From Calothrix brevissima NIES-22 (GTDB taxonomy: Bacteria > Cyanobacteriota > Cyanobacteriia > Cyanobacteriales > Nostocaceae), in NCBI RefSeq assembly GCF_002367995.1, contig NZ_AP018209.1, positions 97,072-161,071 on the forward strand: a stretch of DNA of 64,000 nucleotides. Direction: 5' to 3'. Below are positions 17,576-25,948 of the stretch, in pieces. The notes below the pieces were generated by a model, which searched no databases, had not been told where the DNA came from, and saw nothing but the letters and a program-made list of their open reading frames with translations. Positions within the stretch are counted from its first letter, which is position 1. The number at the start of each line of letters is the position of its first letter. The translations under genes were made by a program, and so were the position numbers.

Positions 17576-18826
17576 ATGTCTTCATTTAAACGCCGTCATT
17601 TTCTGCTACTGGCAAGCTCGACCTTAGCAACATTAGGGTTAGGGCAGTTGGGTATAAGTCAACAGGGGAGCTTTGATACTAAAGCTTACGCCCAAAACAC
17701 ACCGCGAAAATTAGCATTATTGGTGGGAATTAATGAATACTCTGATGGTGTGGCGCAGTTATCGGGTTGTGTTAATGACGTTTTATTACAACGTGAGTTA
17801 TTAATTCACCGCTTTGGTTTTAATCCTCAAGATATTTTGACTCTGACTGATAAACAAGCCACGCGCAAAGGTATCTTACAAGCCTTTGAGGAGCATTTGA
17901 TTAAGCAAGCTAAACCAGGGGATGTGGTAGTATTTCACTTTTCTGGACATGGTTCACGAGTAATTGACGCGGATCGGGATCATCCAGATGGTCTTGTTAG
18001 TAGCTTGGTTGCTGTCGATAGTCAATTAGCATCGGAAAATTCTTCTAGCACCAAAGAGGTTACAGGACACACGCTTTGGCTGTTGATGGCAGCATTGAAG
18101 ACGGAAAATGTGACTTTTGTCATCGATACTATCTATTCTGGTGGTTTAGTCAGTAGCGCATTGAAATCATCTCAGTTAAAGCAGAAATTTCAAGTTAGCC
18201 CCGAAGAAAAGGCTTACCAAGCAAGTTGGTTACAACGTTTAGGTTTGTCAGTAGAGGAATTTATAAAACAACGGAGAATCGGAATACCTAAAGGAGTTGT
18301 GCTTGCAAGTGCAAGGCGCGATCAATTTGCCATCGATGCCAGCTTTAATGACTTTAATGCAGGACTATTTACTTATACTTTGACACAGTATCTCTGGCAG
18401 CAAAGTCGGAATCAAACTTTGGGTGAATCATTTGTGAATATTGCTAGCAATGTCAAAGCTTTAAGTTTTGAGCAAGGTAATTTTCAAGAACCTGTACTTT
18501 TTGTTAAACCCAACAGCGATTATCAGCAGCGTCCCATGTATTTTATTGGAGTACAAACACCGAGGGCAGAAGCAGTAATTACTCAAGTTAAAGAAAATCA
18601 AATAGAAATTTGGCTTGGTGGTGTTAATCCAAAAAATTTGGAGAACTTGAATCAAGGTGCTGTTTTTGAAATCATCAATGCTGAAGGTCAGCAGCAAGGA
18701 ATAGTTAAGCTTGAAAGTCGTAAAGGATTGGTAGGATATGCAAAATTGCTAGAATCTCCAACATCTGTATCACTAAAACCTGGACTTTTATTACGTGAGA
18801 AAGTTCGAGCCACTCCTTCAAGATGA
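17576..18826 (+). CDS. Orthocaspase-like protein lacking the catalytic Cys (pseudo-orthocaspase)
   Basis: A 416-residue exported protein. The N-terminus has a twin-arginine-like signal (FKRRHFLLLASSTLATLG) ending near AYAQ. A peptidase C14 (p20) domain covers about residues 43-290, with LALLVGINEY at its start. The catalytic His is present in FHFSGHGSR (about 125), but the block expected to read DCCHSGG reads DTIYSGG (about 183), so both Cys residues and the His are lost. It aligns with the first 410 residues of the 755-residue orthocaspase encoded convergently at 18926-21193, and lacks that protein's C-terminal half. It may be a regulatory pseudo-enzyme, decoy or scaffold; recent decay is less likely because the frame is intact and the promoter element is conserved. 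Confidence 0.88.
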   Translation: MSSFKRRHFLLLASSTLATLGLGQLGISQQGSFDTKAYAQNTPRKLALLVGINEYSDGVAQLSGCVNDVLLQRELLIHRFGFNPQDILTLTDKQATRKGILQAFEEHLIKQAKPGDVVVFHFSGHGSRVIDADRDHPDGLVSSLVAVDSQLASENSSSTKEVTGHTLWLLMAALKTENVTFVIDTIYSGGLVSSALKSSQLKQKFQVSPEEKAYQASWLQRLGLSVEEFIKQRRIGIPKGVVLASARRDQFAIDASFNDFNAGLFTYTLTQYLWQQSRNQTLGESFVNIASNVKALSFEQGNFQEPVLFVKPNSDYQQRPMYFIGVQTPRAEAVITQVKENQIEIWLGGVNPKNLENLNQGAVFEIINAEGQQQGIVKLESRKGLVGYAKLLESPTSVSLKPGLLLREKVRATPSR

Positions 18827-18860
18827 TCGGTTGATTCCTAAATGTGAATTGAAATAAATG

Positions 18861-18883
18861 AGGTTAGGTAATTTACCTAACCT
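18861..18883. terminator. Hairpin between convergent genes
   Basis: AGGTTAGGTAA and its exact complement are separated by one base, between two convergent orthocaspase genes. A bidirectional terminator is likely, although no long T-run follows on the plus strand. Confidence 0.55.
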
Positions 18884-18925
18884 TCCACAAATGAAATAAT
18901 AATACTGTAAGTTTACTCAATCTTA

Positions 18926-21193
18926 TTAACTCACCACTTCAAATGGAATCGAAATTACGGCTAACTTCGTAGTATCAACTCCACGTTCTCCCTCTGGAAG
19001 TTGGATATTTTCCACAAGAATTCCACCGCGAGTGCTTCTGTCTAAATCATCAAGCAAGTTATTAGTTAAACCTAAAAATTCATCTCCGGTTGCTGTTATG
19101 AGGCTGCGTTTACCAGCTTGTCCTTGGGAAACTGCGATCGCTTGGAGTTTCTCAAGTAAATCCCGTAATGGTGTGGGACTGGCAATAATCAGTATTTCTG
19201 AAAAGCCCAGTGGCTCACCAATATTTATTTTTGTTCCTGTTCGTTGATGTTCAGCTTTGGGGATTAATAGTTCACTTCCAGCTTCTATTGATGCGGCTAA
19301 TATCGGTTCTTCTGACCAATCATAAGGGAAGAGATTTCCTATGTCTCCAGCACTATCTATACCTAAAATAGTGACGTAAAGGGGTACTGATTCTTTATTG
19401 TGAACATGGAAGGCAATTGTTGTTTTCAAGGGTAATTTTGGTATACCGGAATCGGAAATATTTACTGGCTTAATTGGTGTTGATTCGTTTCCAGTATCAT
19501 TATTTGTTTTGGCTCCACGAGGTGTAAAAGTATTGGCGAGAGGTTCTTGACTATCAGCAATAATCATGGAAACAGAAATATTTATTTTTGATGTATTTTT
19601 ATTGCCAAGAATGTTTTTAACAACTCTAGCAGCCCAGAATGATTTAAGTTTTGGTTGTAAGCGTTGCACTGCGGCATTTAAGGTTTCTCCGGCATCATAA
19701 AAGGAATTAACAATAATTGTGTCTAAGGTAGGTGTAAATAAACCAAAGCTACCAATTGCAGGTAAATTTGGGATTTTTTGTTTCTGTAATTCTTGATATT
19801 TGGCTTGAGTCATTCTGCCAAATATATATTGCACTTCTTTTTGTCGCAGAGGTAAGGCTTCAATGCCAGGTATTTTTTGTAATGCTTGTTTCGCTTGAGC
19901 AATGATATTACTATCAAGAGAACTATCATCAAGTCCAATTTTTAAAGTTATATCTTTAGGAATAGTGCGAATACGCTCTTGTAAAAAAGTTCCTTTTGCT
20001 AATGCTGTTTGAGTGCGTGTGTTGTCGATTAATTTACCTTTAGCAAATAAGCCTTGACGGGATTCAATTTGTACATGTCCCCGTGCTTCCCCTTTTTCAT
20101 CAATAATTGTTAAAGTTGCACTTTTATTGAAACCCTCTAGACTTTGGGGTTCAATTCCACCCAACCATAAATTCACTTGGTTGCCATTCACACCTGTAAC
20201 TACAGCTTCTGCGGGAGTTGCTTTAGGAGGTAAAAAGTATAATGGGGTGTTGAGATTTTTGATGTTTCTTTCTATTTCTGCTTCTTGAAAACCGCCAGTA
20301 TTCCATGCTATCGTGCGAGCATTATGGCGAACATAGGCGAAAGTTTTAGCAAAAGCTTCATTGCTGTTTACCTGCCAAAGATATTGAGTTAAAGCGTAAG
20401 TAAAAGCTCCAGCACGAAAGTCACTAAATTGACCATCTACAGCAAATTGATCGGATTTTGCAGCTGTAATTACGATTCCCTTAGCAACATTTTGGCGGCG
20501 TTTGGTAATAAAATCTTGTTGTGACAGTGGGATTCTTTCTAATAATTTACGCTGTGTTTCATATTCATCTTTACTAGGTAAGAAATTACTTCCACCATCG
20601 CGGGAACGAACAGCAAAATTTCCCCGCTTTGTACCCCCTGAGTGACAGCAATCTAATACCACAGTGACATTTGTGGTTTGCAATGCATACATGAGTAGAA
20701 ACAGTGTGCCTCCCATAATATCTTGCACCACACCACCATTGGGAGGTAAGGAACTATCAACTGGGACAATTGTACCGTTGAGTCCACCAGGCATATCTTT
20801 ATCTTTGACACGCGAACCATGTCCAGAAAAATGGAAAATTACGACATCACCGGGTTTGGCTTGCTTGATCAGGTGTTCGTCAAATGCTTGTAAAATACCT
20901 TGGCGTGTGGCTTGTGAGTCGGTTAAAGTCAGAATATTTTTGTCGTTAAAACCAAAGCGGTTGGTTAGTAACTCTTTTTGTAAGGATACATCGGTTAAGC
21001 AACCTCCTAGAGTAGGTATGCTGTTTTTATAATCGTTGATTCCCACCAGTAACGCCAGTTTGCGGGGTGTATCTTGTGCTAAAGCTTTTGCGTAACGTTC
21101 TCCTTGACGCATGATGTCTAACTGGCTGATACCCATTGTGGCTAAAGCAGAACCAGCAAATTGGATAAATTGACGGCGTTTGATGTAGGACAT
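18926..21193 (-). CDS. Exported orthocaspase (peptidase C14) with C-terminal DUF4384-like domain
   Basis: A 755-residue protein with a twin-arginine-like signal (YIKRRQFIQFAGSALATMG). The p20 domain (about residues 43-330) has an intact dyad: His in FSGHGSR (about 122) and Cys in DCCHSGG (about 181). Orthocaspases are bacterial arginine/lysine-specific cysteine proteases related to metacaspases. The middle part (420-560) is helical and strand-rich. The C-terminal part (about 600-755) resembles DUF4384, with FHVHNKESVPLYVTILGID and GNLFPYDWSEEPILAAS. Export suggests action in the periplasm or cell envelope. It has its own copy of the shared promoter element 27 bp upstream of its ATG and is convergent with its inactive paralogue. 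Confidence 0.9.
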   Translation of the reverse strand: MSYIKRRQFIQFAGSALATMGISQLDIMRQGERYAKALAQDTPRKLALLVGINDYKNSIPTLGGCLTDVSLQKELLTNRFGFNDKNILTLTDSQATRQGILQAFDEHLIKQAKPGDVVIFHFSGHGSRVKDKDMPGGLNGTIVPVDSSLPPNGGVVQDIMGGTLFLLMYALQTTNVTVVLDCCHSGGTKRGNFAVRSRDGGSNFLPSKDEYETQRKLLERIPLSQQDFITKRRQNVAKGIVITAAKSDQFAVDGQFSDFRAGAFTYALTQYLWQVNSNEAFAKTFAYVRHNARTIAWNTGGFQEAEIERNIKNLNTPLYFLPPKATPAEAVVTGVNGNQVNLWLGGIEPQSLEGFNKSATLTIIDEKGEARGHVQIESRQGLFAKGKLIDNTRTQTALAKGTFLQERIRTIPKDITLKIGLDDSSLDSNIIAQAKQALQKIPGIEALPLRQKEVQYIFGRMTQAKYQELQKQKIPNLPAIGSFGLFTPTLDTIIVNSFYDAGETLNAAVQRLQPKLKSFWAARVVKNILGNKNTSKINISVSMIIADSQEPLANTFTPRGAKTNNDTGNESTPIKPVNISDSGIPKLPLKTTIAFHVHNKESVPLYVTILGIDSAGDIGNLFPYDWSEEPILAASIEAGSELLIPKAEHQRTGTKINIGEPLGFSEILIIASPTPLRDLLEKLQAIAVSQGQAGKRSLITATGDEFLGLTNNLLDDLDRSTRGGILVENIQLPEGERGVDTTKLAVISIPFEVVS

Positions 21194-21220
21194 GGTGATT
21201 TTGGATTATTTGGTTATTTA

Positions 21221-21246
21221 TATTTCTAGAAGTGAGGAGGATATGC
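21221..21246 (-). promoter_or_regulatory. Shared island promoter element, copy 2 (orthocaspase)
   Basis: On the minus strand GCATA, 14 bp beginning TCCT, then AGAAATA, ending 27 bp before the start at 21193. The flanks (CTG before, TAAATAACC after) also match copy 3. Confidence 0.7.
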
Positions 21247-21267
21247 CAGTTTTGACCTCTCTCCAAA

Positions 21268-21320
21268 CCTCTCTCCTGCAAGGAGAGAGGCTTTGAAATT
21301 CCCCCTTCCCTGCAAGGGAA
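21268..21320. repeat. Double hairpin between TPR-CHAT and orthocaspase genes
   Basis: CCTCTCTCCT-GCA-AGGAGAGAGG (21268-21290) is a perfect 10-bp stem. A second, shorter stem, TTCCCT-GCA-AGGGAA, follows. These are the purine/pyrimidine repeats common in cyanobacterial spacers. Placed after the stop of the upstream leftward gene, they may end or process its transcript. Confidence 0.6.
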
Positions 21321-21338
21321 TGGGGTTAGGGGGTTAGG

Positions 21339-24300
21339 TCATTGAGATTCACCGATGAGGGTAAAAGCTGCCCATTGTGATGGATTTGAATATTTTTTCT
21401 TGGTGTCGAGCATGGCTTTTCTTAATGCTGTGGCTTTGTCCATTTTTTGTTGCAAATTTTGATAAAATTCAGTCATTAAAAATGCGGTTGAACCATCATC
21501 AACTGACCAGAGGGAGACGATAACACTGGGTACTCCTGCACTGATAAAAGAGCGAGATAAACCGATAACGCCATCCCCTGTAATTCTTCCTCTACCTGTA
21601 TCGCAAGCACTGAGAACTACTAAATTGGCTTTGAGTTCCAAGCCGAAAATTTCTTCTGCGGTTAGGAGTCCATCGCGTTTTTGCTCTTCTTTGCTGAGAG
21701 GGGATGAGAGGGAGTTAGGATTTTCTGGTGTGAGAGCAATGGAACTATCTAAACCGCGAATATCATCAAATAATCCGTGGGTGGCGAAGTGAATAATTTG
21801 TGCTTGGGGTAAGCGTTGAACTACTCTTGATTCTGTGGCTTGTTTACCAATTAATGGTTGGATTTTAAATAAATTGGCAATGGCTTTTGCTTCTTTTTCT
21901 GCTTCAGGTAAAGGTGATAATTTTTGCGGTGTGTCGCCAGTTTTTATTGGAACTTTGGGCATGATGGGATTACCCACAATCAGCATCTTATTACTCTGTA
22001 TGGGTTGGTTTCCCAGTTTTTGATATTGTTTTTTAGTTAAATCTAAAACCTGAATTGATGGAGATGTGAGGATGGTATGTTTTTCTATCAGGTATTTGCC
22101 GTTTTCGTCTTGCAATGCAGGGAAGGGAACTAGAAATAATGAGCTTTGAGGGATGAATACTACTTTATCAGTTTCTTTTTTAGGAAGCAGGTCAGCGATT
22201 GGTGAGATTAATATTTTGTGGAGTTTTTGTAAGCGTTTTTTCTGGTTTTCTGGATTGATTAGAGGTGGGTTTTCCATTTTTGCACCTCTGACACCAATTG
22301 ATTGACGACTGATTTTAACTAATTGCTCTAAATTGGTATTTTCTTTTTGCCATAGCGGTTTAAGATCAGCTTTGCGGAAGATGACTTCTCCGGTGGGTTT
22401 GATGACCCAGATATATAATTCTGATTCTTGAATTTGTTGTTGACCTGCAATTTTGAATTTATCATCAATAATCGAATACTGAACTAATGTTGCATTTTGT
22501 GATTTGGCAACCTGTTTAATTTCTGCAAATTTCGATGGGGTGGCGAATTGCTTTTTAGGGTTAGCAGATAATCGAGAAACAAGTAAATCCACAAATGCAC
22601 GTCCCCGTCCGCGTTCAGCTATTTCTAAGGCTGAATCAGTTTTATTCTGAGAAATGAGAACTTGTTGTAAGATTCTATAGGTGCTAATTTGCGTTTCAAA
22701 AATTGAGATTTTCTCACTATCTTTTAATCCTTGATTTCGGAGAGATTCTTTAACTTTTATGCTTTCAATTAGGCTACTCTCAGCTAAAATAAGTTTTTTT
22801 TCTTTGTAAAAAGCAAACCCTAGATTATGAAGTGATATACCCTCGCCTTGACGGTATTTTATTTCTCTTGCGATCGCCAAGAATTGTTGATGATACTTAA
22901 TAGCTTTGGAGTAGTCTCCCAAAGCTTCGTAGGCAGTACCAAGATTACCCAATGCGCCACCCTCTCCTCGACGGTTTTTTATTTCTTGAGCAATTTTCAA
23001 TCTCCGTAAATGGTAATCAATAGCTTTGGGATAGTCTCCCAAAGCTTCATAGGCAATACCGAGATTGTTTAGTGATATACCCTCACCTTGACGGCTTTTA
23101 ATTTCTTGGGCGATTTTCAAAGCTTGCTGATGGGACTCAATGGCTTTGCGGTCGTCCCCCAATTTATAGTAAGCAATACCGAGATTACCCAATGCACCAC
23201 CCTCACTTCGACGGTCTTGAATTTCTTGGGCAATTTTCAAGCTTGGTAGAATGTAATCAATGGCTTTGGGGTAATCTCCCAAGTCAAGGTAGGCAGTACC
23301 TAGACTACCCAATGCAACACCCTCACCTCGACGATCTTGAATTTCTTGGGCGATTTTCAAGCTTTGTTGCTGGTAATCAATGGCTTTGGGATATTCTCCC
23401 AAAGCTTGATAGGCAATACCAAGATTACCCAGTGCGTTCCCCTGGTCTTTAGGGTTTTTAATTTCTTGAGCAATTTTCAAAGCTTGCTGATAAAAATCTA
23501 TAGCTTTTGGGTAGTCTGCCAAGCCTTGGTAAGCATTACCGAGATTACTCAGTGCGTTCCCCTGCTTTTCAGGGTCTTTAATTTCTTGGGCGATTTTCAA
23601 AGCTTGCTGATGGAAATCTATGGCTTTGGGGTAGTCTTCCATATCACTGTATGTATAACCGAGATTACGCAATGCGGAACCTTGTACTTTACGGTCTTGA
23701 ATTTCTTGGGCGATTTTCAAAGCTTTCTGAGAGAAATATATGGCTTTGGGGTAGTCTGCCAAAGCGTTATAGGAAACACCCAGATTAACCAGTGTACTAC
23801 CCTCCCCTTTGCGGTCTTGAATTTCTTGGGCAATTTTCAAAGCTTGCTGATAGAAGTCTATGGCTTTGGGATAGTCTGCCAAAGCGTTATAGGAAACACC
23901 CAGATTAACCAGTGCATTCCCCTCCCCTTTACGGTCTTGAATTTCTTGGGCAATTTTCAAAGCTTGCTGATAGAAGTCTATGGCTTTGGGGTAGTCTGCC
24001 AAAGCATCATAGGCAACACCCAGATTAACCAGTGCATTACCCTCCCCTTGACGGTCTTTAATTTCTTGGGCAATTTTCAAAGCTTGCTGATAGAAGTTTA
24101 TGGCTTTGGGGTAGTCTGCCAAAGCGTTATAGGAAACACCCAGATTGATCAGTGCATTACCCTTCCCTTTAGGGTCTTTTGTTTCTTGGGCGATTTTCAA
24201 AGCTTGCTGATGATAATCAATGGCTTTGGGATAATTGGCCAAAGCATTATAGGAAGCACCCAGATTACCTAGTGTATTACCCTCTCTTTGGCGGTTTCTT

Positions 24301-24785
24301 ATTTCTTGAAAAATTTTTAAGCTTTGTAGATAATAATCAATAGCTTTAGGGTAGTCCACCAAGACTTGGTAAGCATTACCAAGATTACCTAGTGTATTTC
24401 CCTCCCCTTGGCGATATTTTATTTCTTGGGCAATTTTCAAAGCTTGCTGGTAGAAATCTATAGCTTTGGGATAGTCTGCTAATGCTTGGTAGACCATGCC
24501 CAGATTATTTAATGATTGGCCCTCACCCTTACGATTTTTAATTTCCTGATAAATTTGTAGTGCCTGTTGCCAAGACTGCAATGCTGCTGTAAATTGACTG
24601 GTTTGATACTGCTGAAAACCTATGTCTAACAATCTATCAGCTTCCGCCTTTCGCGCTTCTACTGTTTGTGCCAAAACCTGCGATTCCGCAAACACCATCA
24701 ACAAACTAGAACCCAACGAAGTCGAAAAAACAGCCAACAAACAAATAAACACACTTAACCTAATCTTGCAGGAACGCATCGTCAT
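21339..24785 (-). CDS. Exported TPR-CHAT protein (caspase-superfamily protease)
   Basis: The frame is open to 24830, but I choose ATG 24785 because it directly precedes the signal peptide (MRSCKIRLSVFICLLAVFS) and because the upstream codons belong to a decayed CHAT fragment. The 1148-residue protein has about 15 TPR repeats of 40 residues (about 60-650), a helical linker, and a CHAT domain (about 700-1148). Its dyad is visible: His in HFATHGLFD (about 997) and Cys in LSACDTGRG (about 1058). CHAT proteases cleave partner proteins after a trigger is sensed by the TPR part, as in gasdermin and Craspase systems. No partner substrate is obvious here. It is probably transcribed with the TPR gene at 25094-25753, behind promoter copy 3. 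Confidence 0.92.
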   Translation of the reverse strand: MTMRSCKIRLSVFICLLAVFSTSLGSSLLMVFAESQVLAQTVEARKAEADRLLDIGFQQYQTSQFTAALQSWQQALQIYQEIKNRKGEGQSLNNLGMVYQALADYPKAIDFYQQALKIAQEIKYRQGEGNTLGNLGNAYQVLVDYPKAIDYYLQSLKIFQEIRNRQREGNTLGNLGASYNALANYPKAIDYHQQALKIAQETKDPKGKGNALINLGVSYNALADYPKAINFYQQALKIAQEIKDRQGEGNALVNLGVAYDALADYPKAIDFYQQALKIAQEIQDRKGEGNALVNLGVSYNALADYPKAIDFYQQALKIAQEIQDRKGEGSTLVNLGVSYNALADYPKAIYFSQKALKIAQEIQDRKVQGSALRNLGYTYSDMEDYPKAIDFHQQALKIAQEIKDPEKQGNALSNLGNAYQGLADYPKAIDFYQQALKIAQEIKNPKDQGNALGNLGIAYQALGEYPKAIDYQQQSLKIAQEIQDRRGEGVALGSLGTAYLDLGDYPKAIDYILPSLKIAQEIQDRRSEGGALGNLGIAYYKLGDDRKAIESHQQALKIAQEIKSRQGEGISLNNLGIAYEALGDYPKAIDYHLRRLKIAQEIKNRRGEGGALGNLGTAYEALGDYSKAIKYHQQFLAIAREIKYRQGEGISLHNLGFAFYKEKKLILAESSLIESIKVKESLRNQGLKDSEKISIFETQISTYRILQQVLISQNKTDSALEIAERGRGRAFVDLLVSRLSANPKKQFATPSKFAEIKQVAKSQNATLVQYSIIDDKFKIAGQQQIQESELYIWVIKPTGEVIFRKADLKPLWQKENTNLEQLVKISRQSIGVRGAKMENPPLINPENQKKRLQKLHKILISPIADLLPKKETDKVVFIPQSSLFLVPFPALQDENGKYLIEKHTILTSPSIQVLDLTKKQYQKLGNQPIQSNKMLIVGNPIMPKVPIKTGDTPQKLSPLPEAEKEAKAIANLFKIQPLIGKQATESRVVQRLPQAQIIHFATHGLFDDIRGLDSSIALTPENPNSLSSPLSKEEQKRDGLLTAEEIFGLELKANLVVLSACDTGRGRITGDGVIGLSRSFISAGVPSVIVSLWSVDDGSTAFLMTEFYQNLQQKMDKATALRKAMLDTKKKYSNPSQWAAFTLIGESQ

Positions 24786-24790
24786 ACCCC

Positions 24791-24974
24791 TCACCAATAC
24801 AACAAACCGATCGCAGTAAAAGCAGCCCAATAGCTTGGATTTGGATACTTTCTCATCGTTTCCAACATCGCTTGACGTAACGCACCCGCTTTTTACGTAT
24901 TTTTACTTATATCAGAAATACGTCGTCATCCGATCCACTGCCCATAAAGAAGCGCTCGCACTATCTCCACCAGC
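24791..24974 (-). pseudogene. Remnant of another CHAT gene (3' end)
   Basis: On the minus strand the DNA encodes AGGDSASASLWAVD, then a stop and a short scrambled stretch, then AGALRQAMLETMRKYPNPSY, WAAFTAIGLLYW and a stop. This matches the last 60 residues of the intact CHAT proteins nearby (VIVSLWAVDDSSTSDLM, ALRQAMLSTMKKHPHPIHW, AAFTLIGNAE). It is therefore a fifth CHAT gene reduced to its tail, lying between two live members. Confidence 0.85.
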
Positions 24975-25093
24975 CAGCACGGGAAAGCTTTAAATATTGG
25001 TGCGATCGCTTTCTTAGTAACCGGTAATCGAGCGATCGCTATCTGTTCAGATTCCCAACGTTTTGAAAAAGTTCGGAATCTTTGTCTTTGCAA

Positions 25094-25753
25094 TTAGCTA
25101 ATTTGTTTCAAAATATCTAGTGCTGTCTTCATATTCTCAGTTTTACCCTCTCTCTTATACAGTTCCGCAGCTTGTTTTAAATCTGCAACTGCTCCTTGTT
25201 TATTACCTAAATTACCCTGAGCAATACCACGCCAAAAATAAGCATGGGCGAAGTCTGAATCTAATTTGATTGCTTGATTAAAGTCTGCTAGTGACTGTTC
25301 GTAGTCTTTTAAGTACAAGTAAGCATAACCTCTACCAAAGTATGAGTAATGGGAATTTGGCTCAATCCGAATTGCTTGATTAAAATCATCAACTGCGGGC
25401 TGATACTTTTCTAGTTGGATATATGCTAAACCTCGCAGTATATAAGCTCCATAATTATCTTTATCTTGTTGTAAAATTTGATTACAATTATCAATTACTT
25501 GGTCATAATTGCCTTTTTCTAGATACTCTGTTGCCTGATTTAATAAGGAGTCAGTATTGTTACTATTTCCAGAGTTGTAGGTATGTGTAAATTGAGGGTT
25601 GATTGATGGTGGCTGTAGTTGTGGCTTGAGTTGAGTTTGAGTTTGAGCAATCAGGATTGGTTCTGGTTGATTGAGATTTTCAGCCAAAACTTTGGGACTA
25701 GAAATAATCGCACCTAATACAGCCATGCCAAGTGCTAGTGTGAATTTTTTCAT
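25094..25753 (-). CDS. Exported TPR protein
   Basis: A 219-residue protein with a signal peptide (MKKFTLALGMAVLGAIISSP, cleavage near VLA-EN). A Gln- and Pro-rich linker (residues 25-65) precedes four classical 34-residue TPR motifs (about 70-205), for example YGAYILRGLAYIQLEKYQPA and YSYFGRGYAYLYLKDYEQSL. There is no catalytic domain. It lies behind promoter copy 3 and upstream of a TPR-CHAT gene, so it may be an adaptor that presents ligands to the CHAT proteins in the periplasm; that role is inference. Confidence 0.88.
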   Translation of the reverse strand: MKKFTLALGMAVLGAIISSPKVLAENLNQPEPILIAQTQTQLKPQLQPPSINPQFTHTYNSGNSNNTDSLLNQATEYLEKGNYDQVIDNCNQILQQDKDNYGAYILRGLAYIQLEKYQPAVDDFNQAIRIEPNSHYSYFGRGYAYLYLKDYEQSLADFNQAIKLDSDFAHAYFWRGIAQGNLGNKQGAVADLKQAAELYKREGKTENMKTALDILKQIS

Positions 25754-25880
25754 TTTTTCGCTTCCTAAATTATTGATGATTGTTGGGTGATGTTGGCAAA
25801 AGAAAGCTAGATACTTGCGGCAGAGTGAATTACAATTGTTTTTCCGTTCTGGAAGTATCTTTTGCTTTCTTGGTTATATG

Positions 25881-25906
25881 TATTTCTGGGAGAAAGGAGG
25901 ATATGC
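25881..25906 (-). promoter_or_regulatory. Shared island promoter element, copy 3 (TPR gene)
   Basis: On the minus strand TTTTGGCATA, 14 bp beginning TCCTCC, then AGAAATA, with 127 bp to the start at 25753. It shares the longer core GGCATATCCTCC with copy 2. Confidence 0.65.
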
Positions 25907-25948
25907 CAAAATTTTGCGGCTTGGTGAAATTTTTTTTAAAATTCCCGT

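Noticed and set aside
21268..21320. Purine-rich hairpins as a riboswitch
   Set aside because: Two simple stems without a conserved aptamer pattern; they match common cyanobacterial spacer repeats.
23337..24272. 311-codon plus-strand frame with repeats
   Set aside because: It is the antisense shadow of the 120-bp TPR repeats; its own repetitiveness follows from the true gene.
24786..24830. N-terminal extension of the TPR-CHAT gene (GCFYCDRFVVLVRG)
   Set aside because: These codons overlap the relic CHAT tail in another frame and precede a good signal peptide, so the later ATG is the better start.
24901..24925. A further AGAAATA on the plus strand near 24914
   Set aside because: No GCATA at 14-15 bp upstream and it points away from the CHAT gene; not counted as a copy of the shared element.
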